Below are positions 17,309 through 25,559 of a stretch of 64,000 nucleotides of DNA, in pieces. Position numbers and translations under genes: made by a program. This DNA comes from Syntrophothermus lipocalidus DSM 12680 (lineage in GTDB: Bacteria > Bacillota > Syntrophomonadia > Syntrophomonadales > Syntrophothermaceae): the NCBI RefSeq assembly GCF_000092405.1, contig NC_014220.1, forward strand, positions 1,550,001 through 1,614,000, given 5' to 3'. Position 1 is the stretch's first letter. Every line of letters starts with the position of its first letter. The notes under the pieces were generated by a model. The model was given only the letters and a program-made list of their open reading frames with translations. It was not told the origin of the DNA and did no database searches.

Positions 17309-18214
17309 GTGTTGTGTTTGCCGGTGGTAGTCGTTGAAGGCGAAAAGCTGGAACTGACAAACCTCTCAAAGGTGATGTGGCCTGAGGAAAATATAACAAA
17401 AGCTGATTTTATCGATTACTGCGTGCGGATAGCTCCCTACATTCTACCCCACCTCAAGGATCGCCCCCTGGTTTTCACGCGCTACCCCGATGGAATATAC
17501 GGAAAGGCTTTTTACCAGAAGAACGTACCCGATTACGCTCCGGACTGGCTCATGACTTACGATGAAGAAATTAATGACGGCAACCGGAGGAAGCTGGTCA
17601 GGTATGTACTCATAAAGGATCTGAAAAGCCTTGTCTGGGCCGCCAACCAGGCCAGCCTGGAGATGCATCCCTGGCTTTCCCGGGCGGGGACCATCGACCA
17701 CCCGGACTTCGTGGTCTTCGATCTTGACCCCATGGAAAATACAGGTTTCGAAGATGCCCGGCAGCTGGCGCTAGCCTTGAAAAGATTGCTCGAAATGGAA
17801 GGGCTGAAGGGCTTCCCCAAGACTTCCGGCGCTACCGGCCTGCAGGTCTACGTGCCGGTGGAGGCCAGGTACACCTACCGTCAGGTCAGGACCTTTGCCG
17901 AATTCTTCTGTAGGGTGCTGGAAAAGACTTTTCCGGAAAAAGCCACGACGGAAAGGAGTATAAAAGACCGCAGGGGTAAAGTGTACCTGGATTATCTGCA
18001 AAACGTGAAGGGCAAAACCCTGATAGCACCGTACAGCCCAAGGCCTCTGGCAGAAGCAACGGTTTCCGCACCGGTCACATGGGATGAACTGGAAAGCGGC
18101 GCGGTGCCCTCCATGTTCAAAATCCGGAACATGGCTGAAAGGCTGGAAAAGATGGGGGATCTGTTCAGGGGTGTCCTGGAAGAAAAGCAGCGCATAGACC
18201 GGCGGCTGCAGTAA
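17309..18214 (+). CDS. ligD: LigD-type primase-polymerase (NHEJ polymerase)
   Basis: 301 residues of the archaeo-eukaryotic primase family found as the polymerase domain of LigD. It contains VFDLDPMENTGFED (catalytic DxD), KTSGATGLQVYVPV (SGxxG nucleotide site) and the late acidic motif YLDYLQN. The N-terminal LSKVMWPEENITKADFIDY is diagnostic. It fills gaps, often with ribonucleotides, at ends held by Ku. GTG start at 17309 is the outermost; nearby TTGs at 17312 or 17318 are alternatives. Divergent from the ligase gene across a 64-base gap containing AATACTATAGTAGTATT, a possible operator. Confidence 0.92.
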   Translation: MLCLPVVVVEGEKLELTNLSKVMWPEENITKADFIDYCVRIAPYILPHLKDRPLVFTRYPDGIYGKAFYQKNVPDYAPDWLMTYDEEINDGNRRKLVRYVLIKDLKSLVWAANQASLEMHPWLSRAGTIDHPDFVVFDLDPMENTGFEDARQLALALKRLLEMEGLKGFPKTSGATGLQVYVPVEARYTYRQVRTFAEFFCRVLEKTFPEKATTERSIKDRRGKVYLDYLQNVKGKTLIAPYSPRPLAEATVSAPVTWDELESGAVPSMFKIRNMAERLEKMGDLFRGVLEEKQRIDRRLQ

Positions 18215-18386
18215 CAGCTTCAGGATTATTTTAACAATTTCGTGGGGCTTGGCCGTTTGCGGCTATTCTTCGAACTCGAGTTTGTGACTCCATTTGTTAC
18301 TCCCTTGTTACTCCGCATAGAAGGAAAGTCCGATATCTAGGAATTTGTCGAAGGGCAAATCTTCTGCCGTATTTTTTCTACAAACT

Positions 18387-18414
18387 AAAAAAAATCCCGA
18401 CATATCGGGATTTT
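18387..18414 (-). terminator. Terminator of tRNA-Val
   Basis: Read leftwards: AAAATCCCGA, a 4-base loop, TCGGGATTTTTTTT. A strong intrinsic terminator 13 bases after the tRNA CCA end. Confidence 0.9.
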
Positions 18415-18427
18415 CTCGTGTTCAATA

Positions 18428-18502
18428 TGGTGGGCGCTACAAGACTCGAACTTGTGACCCCTTCCGCGTCAAGGAAGTGCTCTCCCTCTGAGCTAAGCGC
18501 CC
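18428..18502 (-). tRNA. tRNA-Val (anticodon GAC)
   Basis: 75 nt with encoded CCA. Acceptor GGGCGCT/AGCGCCC, D stem GCTC/GAGC, anticodon stem CTTCC/GGAAG around loop TTGACGC (anticodon GAC), and T stem ACAAG/CTTGT around TTCGAGT all pair. Its own promoter and terminator are visible. Its 3' end faces the NHEJ module. Confidence 0.96.
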
Positions 18503-18520
18503 ACTTGTTCCACGTTTATA

Positions 18521-18548
18521 ATATTACCACGTATTTTCTAAAAATCAA
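18521..18548 (-). promoter_or_regulatory. Promoter of tRNA-Val
   Basis: Read leftwards: TTGATT, a 16-base spacer, TAATAT, about 19 bases before the tRNA 5' end. Confidence 0.55.
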
Positions 18549-18566
18549 GCACCATTCCCGGTGCTT
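18540..18566 (-). terminator. Terminator after the YhcN/YlaJ lipoprotein gene
   Basis: Read leftwards: AAGCACC, 6-base loop, GGTGCTT, then GATTTTT. It overlaps the tRNA -35 region. Confidence 0.75.
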
Positions 18567-18622
18567 GTTTCAATACGAATTGCTCATTCTCTCCTGTTAA
18601 CCGAGGTTCCACCCGGTCTTCA

Positions 18623-19147
18623 TTACCTGGATGTAGGTTTAATCCTCCTCGCCAGTTCCTTTATCTCGTCGGCAAACCCGGATATAGGCCGCCCTTTAGC
18701 GATCGCACTAGCCAGGTCGCGGATGCGCTTGACCAAATCCGGATCACTGGTCACGTTAACGGTCGATAGCCGGGGCTCAGCTGACTTGAGCTTTTTCTCC
18801 ACTTCCTTTTTAACCTTATCGGTTTGGGCTCCTTTAACGTCCGGGGTCAGATTCACACCTACATAGGCGTTCGGTTTGGCTCCAGTGGTATCGATAACTA
18901 CGTAAGCTTTGTTGACGCCTTTCACTTTCACCGCTTCCTGAGCCAAGCATTTGGCTATTCGGTCGGCTTCGGTTGCGGTAATGGTTGATGTTACGGGCTT
19001 CTTCTGGGGTTGCGTTACCGTTTTTCGAACGGTGGCGGGTTTCTTGGCTGGAGTCGTCTTTTGCGACTTCTCACACCCAATTGCCCCGGTAAGAATGAAC
19101 AACAACGTTGTAATCAAAGTTAACACGCGAAGCCAGCTTTTTTTCAT
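18623..19147 (-). CDS. YhcN/YlaJ-family sporulation lipoprotein
   Basis: About 174 residues from the ATG at 19147 (GGAGGTG 9 bases upstream). A lipoprotein signal peptide ends in the lipobox LTGAIGC. A lysine/threonine-rich linker leads to a YhcN/YlaJ domain (IAKCLAQEAVKVKGVNKAYVVI, then YVGVNLTPDVKGAQTDKVKK). Family members sit in the inner forespore membrane or spore coat and affect spore properties; the precise role is unclear. Confidence 0.85.
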   Translation of the reverse strand: MKKSWLRVLTLITTLLFILTGAIGCEKSQKTTPAKKPATVRKTVTQPQKKPVTSTITATEADRIAKCLAQEAVKVKGVNKAYVVIDTTGAKPNAYVGVNLTPDVKGAQTDKVKKEVEKKLKSAEPRLSTVNVTSDPDLVKRIRDLASAIAKGRPISGFADEIKELARRIKPTSR

Positions 19148-19318
19148 TTCAGCCTTCACCTCCTTTCCTTATCATAGTTTGGTGAGAAGTCGACCATATG
19201 AAACTGGAAATTATTCACGGCATTGACTAGTAGTACACAAAATAGAATTTTGATAAGAAGGGTTCGCCCTGAAACACCTTCATCGGCAAATTCGGTCTAT
19301 CGATAGGGGTGTTGAACC

Positions 19319-20056
19319 TTGATTCTCTTGCTCCGCAAAAGAACATGTATCGTTATTCTGGGGCTTTTATTTCTTCTGACGCTTTCATTGTTGGTGAGAT
19401 TTGTCTTGCCTTGTAAGACTGTGCCCAGTACTGCGATTCCGAACGTGGTGCCAGAAGTGAAAACATCCACCTTGGTCATTGCCATGACCTTTGACGACGG
19501 TCCTGATCCTGAAGGGACACCTGCCGTCTTACAAGTTCTGAGCAAACACCAGGCTAAAGCTACTTTTTTTATGATAGGCAAACAAGCCGAAAAATATCCG
19601 GACCTAGTTCGACGGGTTCACCTTGAGGGGCATGAGATTGGTAATCACGGATATCTTCACAGTTACTCGCTTTACCGGAATGTCTCGAAAGCTATGAAAG
19701 ACATTGAAGAAACCCAAAACCTCATTTATCGTTTGACCGGTCGTCGGCCTGCTCTTTACCGTCCTCCTGGAGGGTATATTTCCGAGGAACTAGCCCTGGC
19801 CCTAGCTAAAAAAAGCATCACAGTCATCACGTGGTCTTGGATACAAGATACCAAAGACTGGCGTTCGCCACCAGCCGATATTCAAGCCGGACACATCCTA
19901 CACTACGCCAAACCTGGTCAAATACTGATTTTTCACGACGGCGGGCCCAACCGCGGGGAGACTATCAAGACCGTGGACATGTGCCTCGCTAAATTAGCCT
20001 CCCAAGGCTATCGGTTTGTAACCGTCAGCGAGCTCATTCAGATGAAGGGAAACTAG
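19319..20056 (+). CDS. Polysaccharide deacetylase with N-terminal anchor
   Basis: 245 residues. Hydrophobic anchor at residues ~10-30, then a NodB domain with MTFDDGPDP, HEIGNHGYLHSY, YRPPGGY and FHDGG, so all catalytic and metal positions look intact. TTG start at 19319 without an impressive ribosome site. It lies directly upstream of a PdaB-like homologue in the same direction. Likely trims acetyl groups from wall glycan. Confidence 0.92.
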   Translation: MILLLRKRTCIVILGLLFLLTLSLLVRFVLPCKTVPSTAIPNVVPEVKTSTLVIAMTFDDGPDPEGTPAVLQVLSKHQAKATFFMIGKQAEKYPDLVRRVHLEGHEIGNHGYLHSYSLYRNVSKAMKDIEETQNLIYRLTGRRPALYRPPGGYISEELALALAKKSITVITWSWIQDTKDWRSPPADIQAGHILHYAKPGQILIFHDGGPNRGETIKTVDMCLAKLASQGYRFVTVSELIQMKGN

Positions 20057-20216
20057 GAATAAATACACACGATAGTAAATACCCATTAGAGTAAGAATGG
20101 CCTATAGCGTAACAAGAGAGTTCATTTTTCGGCCACCTTATCCTCATAAGGCCCTCAGCGTGAGGCGAAGCACACGCCCGTTTTTCACGTCTAGCCATTA
20201 AAAAAGGGGGATGACG

Positions 20217-20948
20217 ATGAGACCGGCAGTCTTCGGTTTCTATCATATGACTCGAAAGGCCAAACTTACAATTCTCACCCTTGCCGTGACAGTCTTCTTC
20301 ACCACCGGCGTGGTGTATGTACAGGCCTATCACAAGTTGAAGCCAATATTCGAAGTCCCTACCAATAAAAAAATCGTTGCACTAACTTTTGATATCAGCT
20401 GGGGTAATACAACACCTATGCCTGTAATCGAAATCCTTAAAAAAGAGGCAGTTAGGTGCACGTTTTTCTTGTCAGGTCCTTGGGTACGACAGTATCCGGA
20501 TATACCGCAGAGGATAAAAGCTGACGGGCACGAAATCGGAAGTCACGGCAATCGTCATGTAAACCTTTCTACCCTCTCCAAAGCGGAGATCAAGAAAGAA
20601 ATTGAAGAAGCTCACAAAGCTATTCAAGAGGTAACCGGGATAGAACCGAATCTAATCCGCACCCCTAACGGCGATTACAACGACACAGTCATACAGACCG
20701 CAGAAGAGTGCAACTACCGAGTTATCCAGTGGAGTGTTGATTCGTTAGACTGGATGAATCCCGGCGTCGACATCATAGTGGAAAGAGTTACCAAGAAGGT
20801 CCACCCTGGGGCTATTATTCTAATGCACGCCAGTGATACCTGTAAGCAGACTACCGAGGCCCTGCCTAGAATAATCCAAGGACTGAAAAGAGAAGGTTAC
20901 GAACTGGTAACGGTTTCTGAATTACTTAGGGAAGCAGAGAAACATTGA
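20217..20948 (+). CDS. pdaB: PdaB-like sporulation polysaccharide deacetylase
   Basis: About 243 residues from the ATG at 20217 (GGGGG 6 bases upstream). The first NodB motif reads LTFDISWG instead of TFDDGP, the signature of the PdaB group required for late spore stability in Bacillus. The metal motif HEIGSHGNRH, RTPNGDYND and LMHASD remain. One N-terminal membrane segment (~20-36). Followed by a strong bidirectional terminator. Confidence 0.9.
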   Translation: MRPAVFGFYHMTRKAKLTILTLAVTVFFTTGVVYVQAYHKLKPIFEVPTNKKIVALTFDISWGNTTPMPVIEILKKEAVRCTFFLSGPWVRQYPDIPQRIKADGHEIGSHGNRHVNLSTLSKAEIKKEIEEAHKAIQEVTGIEPNLIRTPNGDYNDTVIQTAEECNYRVIQWSVDSLDWMNPGVDIIVERVTKKVHPGAIILMHASDTCKQTTEALPRIIQGLKREGYELVTVSELLREAEKH

Positions 20949-20980
20949 TGTTCCGGGAAATATCCTTGCAATACACATAC

Positions 20981-21018
20981 AGAACTAAAGCTGGGCTTCA
21001 TTGCCCAGCTTTAGTTCT
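20981..21018. terminator. Bidirectional terminator between convergent genes
   Basis: A perfect 16-bp stem, AGAACTAAAGCTGGGC with its complement, around a 6-base loop. It serves pdaB from the left and the acidic hypothetical gene from the right. Confidence 0.9.
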
Positions 21019-21436
21019 ATTCACCAAACCTATTTATCATTTCTAACACCATTCGTAAGAACGGCTTCAAGTCCTCCCGAGCCCGGATTCCTGCCTTGAA
21101 GCCCATTTCTGGGAACTTCCCGCGGCTCCTGATTTTCACTTCTATAGTGCAATAAGCATTATCTATACCTTCGTCGGCTTCTAAACCCTCATCATCGTTT
21201 TCATCCCAGTCTTCGTCATCAAGTTCCTCGTCTTCATCGATGGAGTCGTAGAATTCTTCGGCCTCTCCTAACTGCATGTTTTCATTTTCATCCAATATCT
21301 CTGATACTATCCACAGTATGTCCGAGCAACTCAAGTTCATCTCGTCCCGCAGACGAAGAATCTCGTTTGCCACTGGGGTTATCTTCAACAGATCCGACAA
21401 GTTCACTGGTTCACCCTTTTTCCATCTGTCTTTCAC
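21017..21436 (-). CDS. Hypothetical acidic protein
   Basis: About 139 residues from the GTG at 21436, which has GGAGG 8 bases upstream; the frame extends to 21475 without such a site. I do not recognise the family. It is helical at the start (LKITPVANEILRLRDEMNL), has a long aspartate/glutamate run in the middle (EDEELDDEDWDENDDEG) and a more ordered end (RAREDLKPFLRMVLEMINRF). No membrane segment or signal peptide. Single gene with its own terminator. Confidence 0.6.
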   Translation of the reverse strand: MKDRWKKGEPVNLSDLLKITPVANEILRLRDEMNLSCSDILWIVSEILDENENMQLGEAEEFYDSIDEDEELDDEDWDENDDEGLEADEGIDNAYCTIEVKIRSRGKFPEMGFKAGIRAREDLKPFLRMVLEMINRFGE

Positions 21437-21561
21437 CAGCCTCACCTCCAAAGCTAACACTACAACCGACCCCATTCAGATTATACCATACTCTAATTCC
21501 TCCCCTTTGTCCATAATCAATTTCATCTTTTTGTTACTAATATATGTAAGGCCCGGATCAG

Positions 21562-21585
21562 AAAAACCGGGAGTTTTTCCCGGCT
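21562..21585 (-). terminator. Terminator after the HTH protein gene
   Basis: Read leftwards: CCGGGA, 5-base loop, TCCCGG, then TTTTTC. Short stem but with a T run, 50 bases after the stop. Confidence 0.6.
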
Positions 21586-21634
21586 GTTAAATCTTAACCG
21601 GTCCACCATCCGTCCAACCAACAGTTTGCGCTAT

Positions 21635-22483
21635 TCATTTCAGCCCATCGGCAGACTGAAGGAAATCTCGCAGCTCTCTCACCACCACGGGCAGTGGAAC
21701 TATTCTTTCCTCCACCCGGGTAACCTTGCGGCCGTAGAAGTACATCTCGTCTCTCCGCTCACCCAAACCTCGGTCAGCGCGGGCAAAACCCTCTATCCCG
21801 GACAGCCATTTTCTGGCAATCGACAAAGGCAGGTGGAAGCAGAACCGATAATTATCGCTTTCGATGATGAATTCTACCAATGAATAATACTCCCGTTCCA
21901 GAACTTGCACCTCGCACTTCGAACAATAGCCGTGGTGTTCAACGTATTCCCTATACGAGTACCCGTTCGACCGGGCTGTACTACAACAGTCCTCGCACAA
22001 CCATACGTGAACCTTGTCTTCACCAATCAAATACACGCACCGGACCTGATCCGGGTACCGGTTAACTATACGCTCCAAAACCTGGCTTTTCAAAGGATAT
22101 AGTTCATCGCGTTTTTCTGGATAAGCCTTGGCATAATGATTCAAGTGAAAAAGGTAGTAGCAGGCTTTTAACAGGTGGAAATCCGGGAGATCAGCTATCA
22201 TTCCTATAAATCTATCGTGGCGCCGGGCAACAACCTGCCGCTTTTTCCATTCCCAGGCGGAGACCTTAGTCCTCGCCTTGTCCCTGGTCTTTATTTCCCT
22301 TATCTCAGCCAGTACTTCAGCCACATCTATCGATTCCAGCTGGTTTTCGGCAAACAAATACCCGATTCCTCCGCTCCTGCAGCGATAAGTATCGGCCACC
22401 GGTAGATAACCGTAGTCCACCATATCTTGGACCTGACTGTTAGTAATTCTCAGTTTCTTAGCTACCTCACTGGTTTTCAACAC
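21635..22483 (-). CDS. Helix-turn-helix protein with a cysteine cluster
   Basis: 282 residues. The N-terminus (MLKTSEVAKKLRITNSQVQD, then YGYLPVAD) looks like a MerR/excisionase-type winged helix that reads DNA. The middle holds four cysteines in CEDCC and CSKC about 25 residues apart, a plausible zinc site. The rest is mixed helical and unfamiliar. GTG start. It could be a stand-alone regulator. It is divergent from the 3D-domain gene at 22613 across 130 bases. Confidence 0.6.
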   Translation of the reverse strand: MLKTSEVAKKLRITNSQVQDMVDYGYLPVADTYRCRSGGIGYLFAENQLESIDVAEVLAEIREIKTRDKARTKVSAWEWKKRQVVARRHDRFIGMIADLPDFHLLKACYYLFHLNHYAKAYPEKRDELYPLKSQVLERIVNRYPDQVRCVYLIGEDKVHVWLCEDCCSTARSNGYSYREYVEHHGYCSKCEVQVLEREYYSLVEFIIESDNYRFCFHLPLSIARKWLSGIEGFARADRGLGERRDEMYFYGRKVTRVEERIVPLPVVVRELRDFLQSADGLK

Positions 22484-22612
22484 GCACGCTCCCCCCAGGT
22501 CACCGTTTAGATCAAATAAACCCCCTGGCTTTTCACGCGTTTTATATAGAATACAACAAAAATGGGTAAAGATAAATCATACCGAAACCCGCGGTCGTTA
22601 GGAGGTCACGGC

Positions 22613-23158
22613 GTGCAAAAGAACTGGTCTACTGTTTTTGCTCTTTTCCTTTCGTGCTTTATCATCTCCCTGATCGTCTCTCGCTGGCTGGTACCCTTCC
22701 CCCCACCGGCAAAGAAACCTGTGCCCCCCGCTCCCTCCCAGCCCTCACCCACATGGGTAATGGTCATTAACCTGGCCAAGCAACAATTGGCTACCGCGTA
22801 TACAGAGTCACCCGGTTCCCGGCCCACAGCCAGCGGCCAGCCTTATCGTCTTGGTTCAGTAGCCGTACACCCAAAAACACCTGGAGGTAACCCCTTGGAC
22901 CCGATCATCCCTTTCGGCACTACCATTCACCTTCTCAACCCGGGATACATGACTATTGGGGGGCAGAAATTCACCGACTTTGAAGTCACAGATACTGGCG
23001 ATGTGAACTGGTCCCTACGCGGGGAATCGCCTTTTTGGATCGACGTTTATTACGGCCCTACCAGCAGCTGGACCTTTCAGCAAGCTTCTCAACACGGAGT
23101 AACCCGTGTAGACTTTTACTGGTTTCACCTAGTTAGTCATTCGGGGCAAGCTGATTGA
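22613..23158 (+). CDS. Secreted 3D-domain protein
   Basis: About 181 residues from the GTG at 22613 (GGAGG 7 bases upstream); the frame begins earlier at 22562. One N-terminal membrane or signal segment (FALFLSCFIISLIV), a proline-rich spacer, then a 3D domain named for three conserved aspartates: TAYTESPGSRPTASGQ, IIPFGTTIHL, FEVTDTGD and FWIDVYYG. The fold resembles lytic transglycosylases (MltA, RlpA, YocH), so it probably acts on peptidoglycan. Confidence 0.8.
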   Translation: MQKNWSTVFALFLSCFIISLIVSRWLVPFPPPAKKPVPPAPSQPSPTWVMVINLAKQQLATAYTESPGSRPTASGQPYRLGSVAVHPKTPGGNPLDPIIPFGTTIHLLNPGYMTIGGQKFTDFEVTDTGDVNWSLRGESPFWIDVYYGPTSSWTFQQASQHGVTRVDFYWFHLVSHSGQAD

Positions 23159-23197
23159 CTGGGCCCTTACCCGGCCGGCGAAAAGCTGCATAGTGGT

Positions 23198-23227
23198 TTG
23201 CCTGAGGCAAAGTGCTGATTGTATAAT
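23198..23227 (+). promoter_or_regulatory. Promoter for the CNNM/CorC gene
   Basis: TTGCCT, 18-base spacer, TATAAT, about 120 bases upstream of the gene. Confidence 0.55.
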
Positions 23228-23344
23228 ATTGGAATCGTTTTGCTAATGCAGTACTTTATATTCGTCAGTAAGAATGATAAAATCATAGTCAATAACAACA
23301 GTGCGGTTTGTCCAGATCTGGATATTGATAACTGAATATATTAG

Positions 23345-24724
23345 ATGCAGGAGCGACGGGATTACGAGAAGGAGGAATCAACGATAGACATCTGGAGTAT
23401 ATCCATGTTGCTTTTGGCCGTGGGGTTAGTAGCCTTGAACGCGTTTTTTGTAATGAGTGAATTCGCGCTAGTAAAGGTTCGAAGAACCCGCTTGCAGGAA
23501 CTCGCCGACAAAGGGAGCCGTAAAGCGCGACTGGCTCTGGAAGCGGTTGAAAAGATATACCCTTATTTGTCGGCAGCCCAGTTGGGAATCACCATGGCCT
23601 CGCTTGGATTGGGTTGGATAGGGGAACCTGCTATTGCCCGCTTGATTAGCCCGTTGTTTGTCGACTTGACAGAATGGTCGCCAGTTTACACACACACGGT
23701 CGCCGGGATAATAGCCTTTATTCTGATAACTCTGTTTCACATCGTTCTGGGAGAACAAGTGCCCAAGTCCGTTGCCATAGAAAAAGCAGAGGGGATTGCC
23801 CTCTTCGTCATCAGCCCTTTGCGGTTCTTCTATCGCTTGTTCTACCCAATTGTATGGGCCTTTAATGAAGTTGCTCGTCTTATACTGGGAACCATGAACA
23901 TTAAGCTGGCAAACGAAGCTGACCTCGCCCACACCGAGGAAGAATTGCGCATGCTGGTTTCGGCAAGTCAGGAACAAGGCTACCTCGACATCGTTGAAGG
24001 CAATCTTCTAAGTAAGGTATTCACTTTTTCGGATCGCGTGGCTAGAGAAGTTATGGTACCACGCCAGGACATAATCTGCTTGTATACAGATGACACTTAT
24101 GAAGAGGTGCTGGAACTCATCCGGCAGCATGGCCATACCCGCTATCCCCTCTGCGAAGGCGACAAGGACCACGTAATCGGACTCATTCATATCCGCGACA
24201 TCCTCGAGCTCGCGGGATCTCCCCTTCCCCTAAACATCGCTGACCTTAAGCGTGACATACTCATCGTCCCTGAAGGGATGCTTATCGCTGAACTAATGCA
24301 GAAAATGCGCCAATCTCGAACCCATATGGCCATCGTAGCCGACGAATTCGGCGGAACTGCGGGTCTGATCACCATGGAAGATATTTTGGAAGAACTCGTG
24401 GGCGAGATTTATGATGAATTTGATCTGACGCCTCCGGAAATTGTCAAGAATGAGGAAGGAGAGTACGTCATCAGTGGGCGCGTCCTTTTAGAGGAACTGG
24501 AAGATTTCCTGGACATCGATTTCGATGAGGACGATGAAGTCGATACCATCGGCGGTTTGATATTCTCCCTCCTGGGTAGAAAACCGCAAGCGGGCGATTA
24601 CGTTGACATAGGTAAATACCGTTTTGAAATTTCTGAAGTGGATGGTATGAGAATTCTCAAGGTACGGGTATACGAAATATCGCCTCCTGATTTGGGATCA
24701 GGTTCCGAAACCCCGGTTGGCTGA
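23345..24724 (+). CDS. CNNM/CorC (HlyC-like) membrane transporter-family protein
   Basis: Up to 459 residues. A DUF21/CNNM membrane domain (to about 205) carries NAFFVMSEFALVKVRRTRL. A pair of CBS domains (about 215-340) follows, with VMVPRQDI, THMAIVADEFGGTAGLITMEDI. A CorC/HlyC C-terminal domain ends the protein (YVISGRVLLEELEDFLDI). The family exports or senses Mg2+/Co2+ or Na+. Start is uncertain: GAAGGAGG lies inside the frame at about 23370, so initiation may be at an ATA near 23384 or the ATG at 23405 rather than at 23345, which has no ribosome site. Confidence 0.9.
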   Translation: MQERRDYEKEESTIDIWSISMLLLAVGLVALNAFFVMSEFALVKVRRTRLQELADKGSRKARLALEAVEKIYPYLSAAQLGITMASLGLGWIGEPAIARLISPLFVDLTEWSPVYTHTVAGIIAFILITLFHIVLGEQVPKSVAIEKAEGIALFVISPLRFFYRLFYPIVWAFNEVARLILGTMNIKLANEADLAHTEEELRMLVSASQEQGYLDIVEGNLLSKVFTFSDRVAREVMVPRQDIICLYTDDTYEEVLELIRQHGHTRYPLCEGDKDHVIGLIHIRDILELAGSPLPLNIADLKRDILIVPEGMLIAELMQKMRQSRTHMAIVADEFGGTAGLITMEDILEELVGEIYDEFDLTPPEIVKNEEGEYVISGRVLLEELEDFLDIDFDEDDEVDTIGGLIFSLLGRKPQAGDYVDIGKYRFEISEVDGMRILKVRVYEISPPDLGSGSETPVG

Positions 24725-24755
24725 ATTAGAACGCAGACGAGAATGGAGGCCAACT

Positions 24756-24848
24756 ATGAAATCTAGAAAAGAGTTGTTCTTTTTCGTGCTCACCACAATC
24801 GTGCTCGTAGCGGGGATGATAGGTTTTTTGGTAGTGCTTGCGAGGTGA
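24756..24848 (+). CDS. 30-residue single-pass membrane peptide
   Basis: Starts MKSRKELFFF with GGAGG 6 bases before the ATG. One hydrophobic helix (VLTTIVLVAGMIGFLVVLA) follows a basic N-terminus and the peptide ends in Arg just after it. It sits 31 bases after the CNNM/CorC gene and ends directly at a terminator, so it is probably co-transcribed. No family recognised; a small regulator of the adjacent transporter is one possibility. Confidence 0.55.
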   Translation: MKSRKELFFFVLTTIVLVAGMIGFLVVLAR

Positions 24849-24849
24849 A

Positions 24850-24884
24850 GCCGGGAGCCCATCGATGTTCCCGGCTCCTGTTTA
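24850..24884 (+). terminator. Terminator after the small membrane peptide
   Basis: Stem GCCGGGA / TCCCGGC with a 12-base loop, followed by TCCTGTTT. Lies between convergent genes. Confidence 0.55.
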
Positions 24885-25238
24885 ACCGTGTAGCATACCG
24901 CCCTGTTGAACTGGCTGCCGGCTGTTAGTTCTGGCCCGTACGCGGAAATGATTGATGAGGTTTAGTCCACCCAAAACCAAAAAAATGAAGCCGGTAATCC
25001 GGTTAAAAGTACCCGGGCCTATGCGTCGGGCTAAATGTGCTCCTACGGTAACCTCGATGATCACGCATGAGGTTAAAGCCAAAAGACTTGCGGCCAAGAT
25101 GAGCCAGCGTTTACCGGGGCTGTTGCTGCTCATAAGGAGAACTGCCACCTGAGTTTTGTCCCCTAATTCACACATGGCAATCAGAATACAGGTTGTTACC
25201 AACGTGATGATCTGGTCATGCACCGCGCGTCCCCTCAC
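24882..25238 (-). CDS. Half-size UPF0016/GDT1 transporter subunit, second of a pair
   Basis: 118 residues with three membrane helices. It carries the family's ExGDKT motif (CELGDKTQVAVLL) and the downstream IIEVTVGAHLARRIGP. Full-length GDT1 proteins have two such halves; here each half is its own gene, 3 bases apart, implying a heterodimer. The family exports Mn2+ or Ca2+. Confidence 0.85.
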   Translation of the reverse strand: MRGRAVHDQIITLVTTCILIAMCELGDKTQVAVLLMSSNSPGKRWLILAASLLALTSCVIIEVTVGAHLARRIGPGTFNRITGFIFLVLGGLNLINHFRVRARTNSRQPVQQGGMLHG

Positions 25239-25241
25239 TTT

Positions 25242-25559
25242 TTAGCCGAGCTTCATCGCTTGGATTTGTCCCACCATTCCGCCAACCAACATCAAGCCCA
25301 AAGCCACAAATACGATACCTGTAAGTATCCTAATAGTGTCCGGCTTGATAAACCTAGCGATTATCTTGGTACCAACTATCACCTCTATAAAAGAGGCGCA
25401 GCCCAGAGCCAGGGCTGATCCCAAGCCAACCCACCACAGGTGTGCTGGTTTAGCCCCGGCCAACAGCATGGTGGTGATTTGAGTCTTATCACCCATTTCG
25501 GACAAAAACACGACCCCGAAAGCCAGCAAGAAAAGACGCAAACCATCGCTTACCGCCAA
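25242..25559 (-). CDS. Half-size UPF0016/GDT1 transporter subunit, first of a pair
   Basis: 105 residues, three membrane helices, ExGDKT motif (SEMGDKTQITTML) and IEVIVGTKIIARF. TTG start with AAGGGGG upstream. It is co-transcribed with its partner at 24882-25238. Opposite membrane topology of the two halves would give the antiparallel dimer seen in fused homologues; this is inference. Confidence 0.85.
   Translation of the reverse strand: MAVSDGLRLFLLAFGVVFLSEMGDKTQITTMLLAGAKPAHLWWVGLGSALALGCASFIEVIVGTKIIARFIKPDTIRILTGIVFVALGLMLVGGMVGQIQAMKLG

Noticed and set aside
18230-18290. Short minus-strand frame starting MRSNKGVTNGVTN downstream of tRNA-Val
   Set aside because: About 30 codons, low complexity, no ribosome site; an integrase fragment was considered but no motif supports it.
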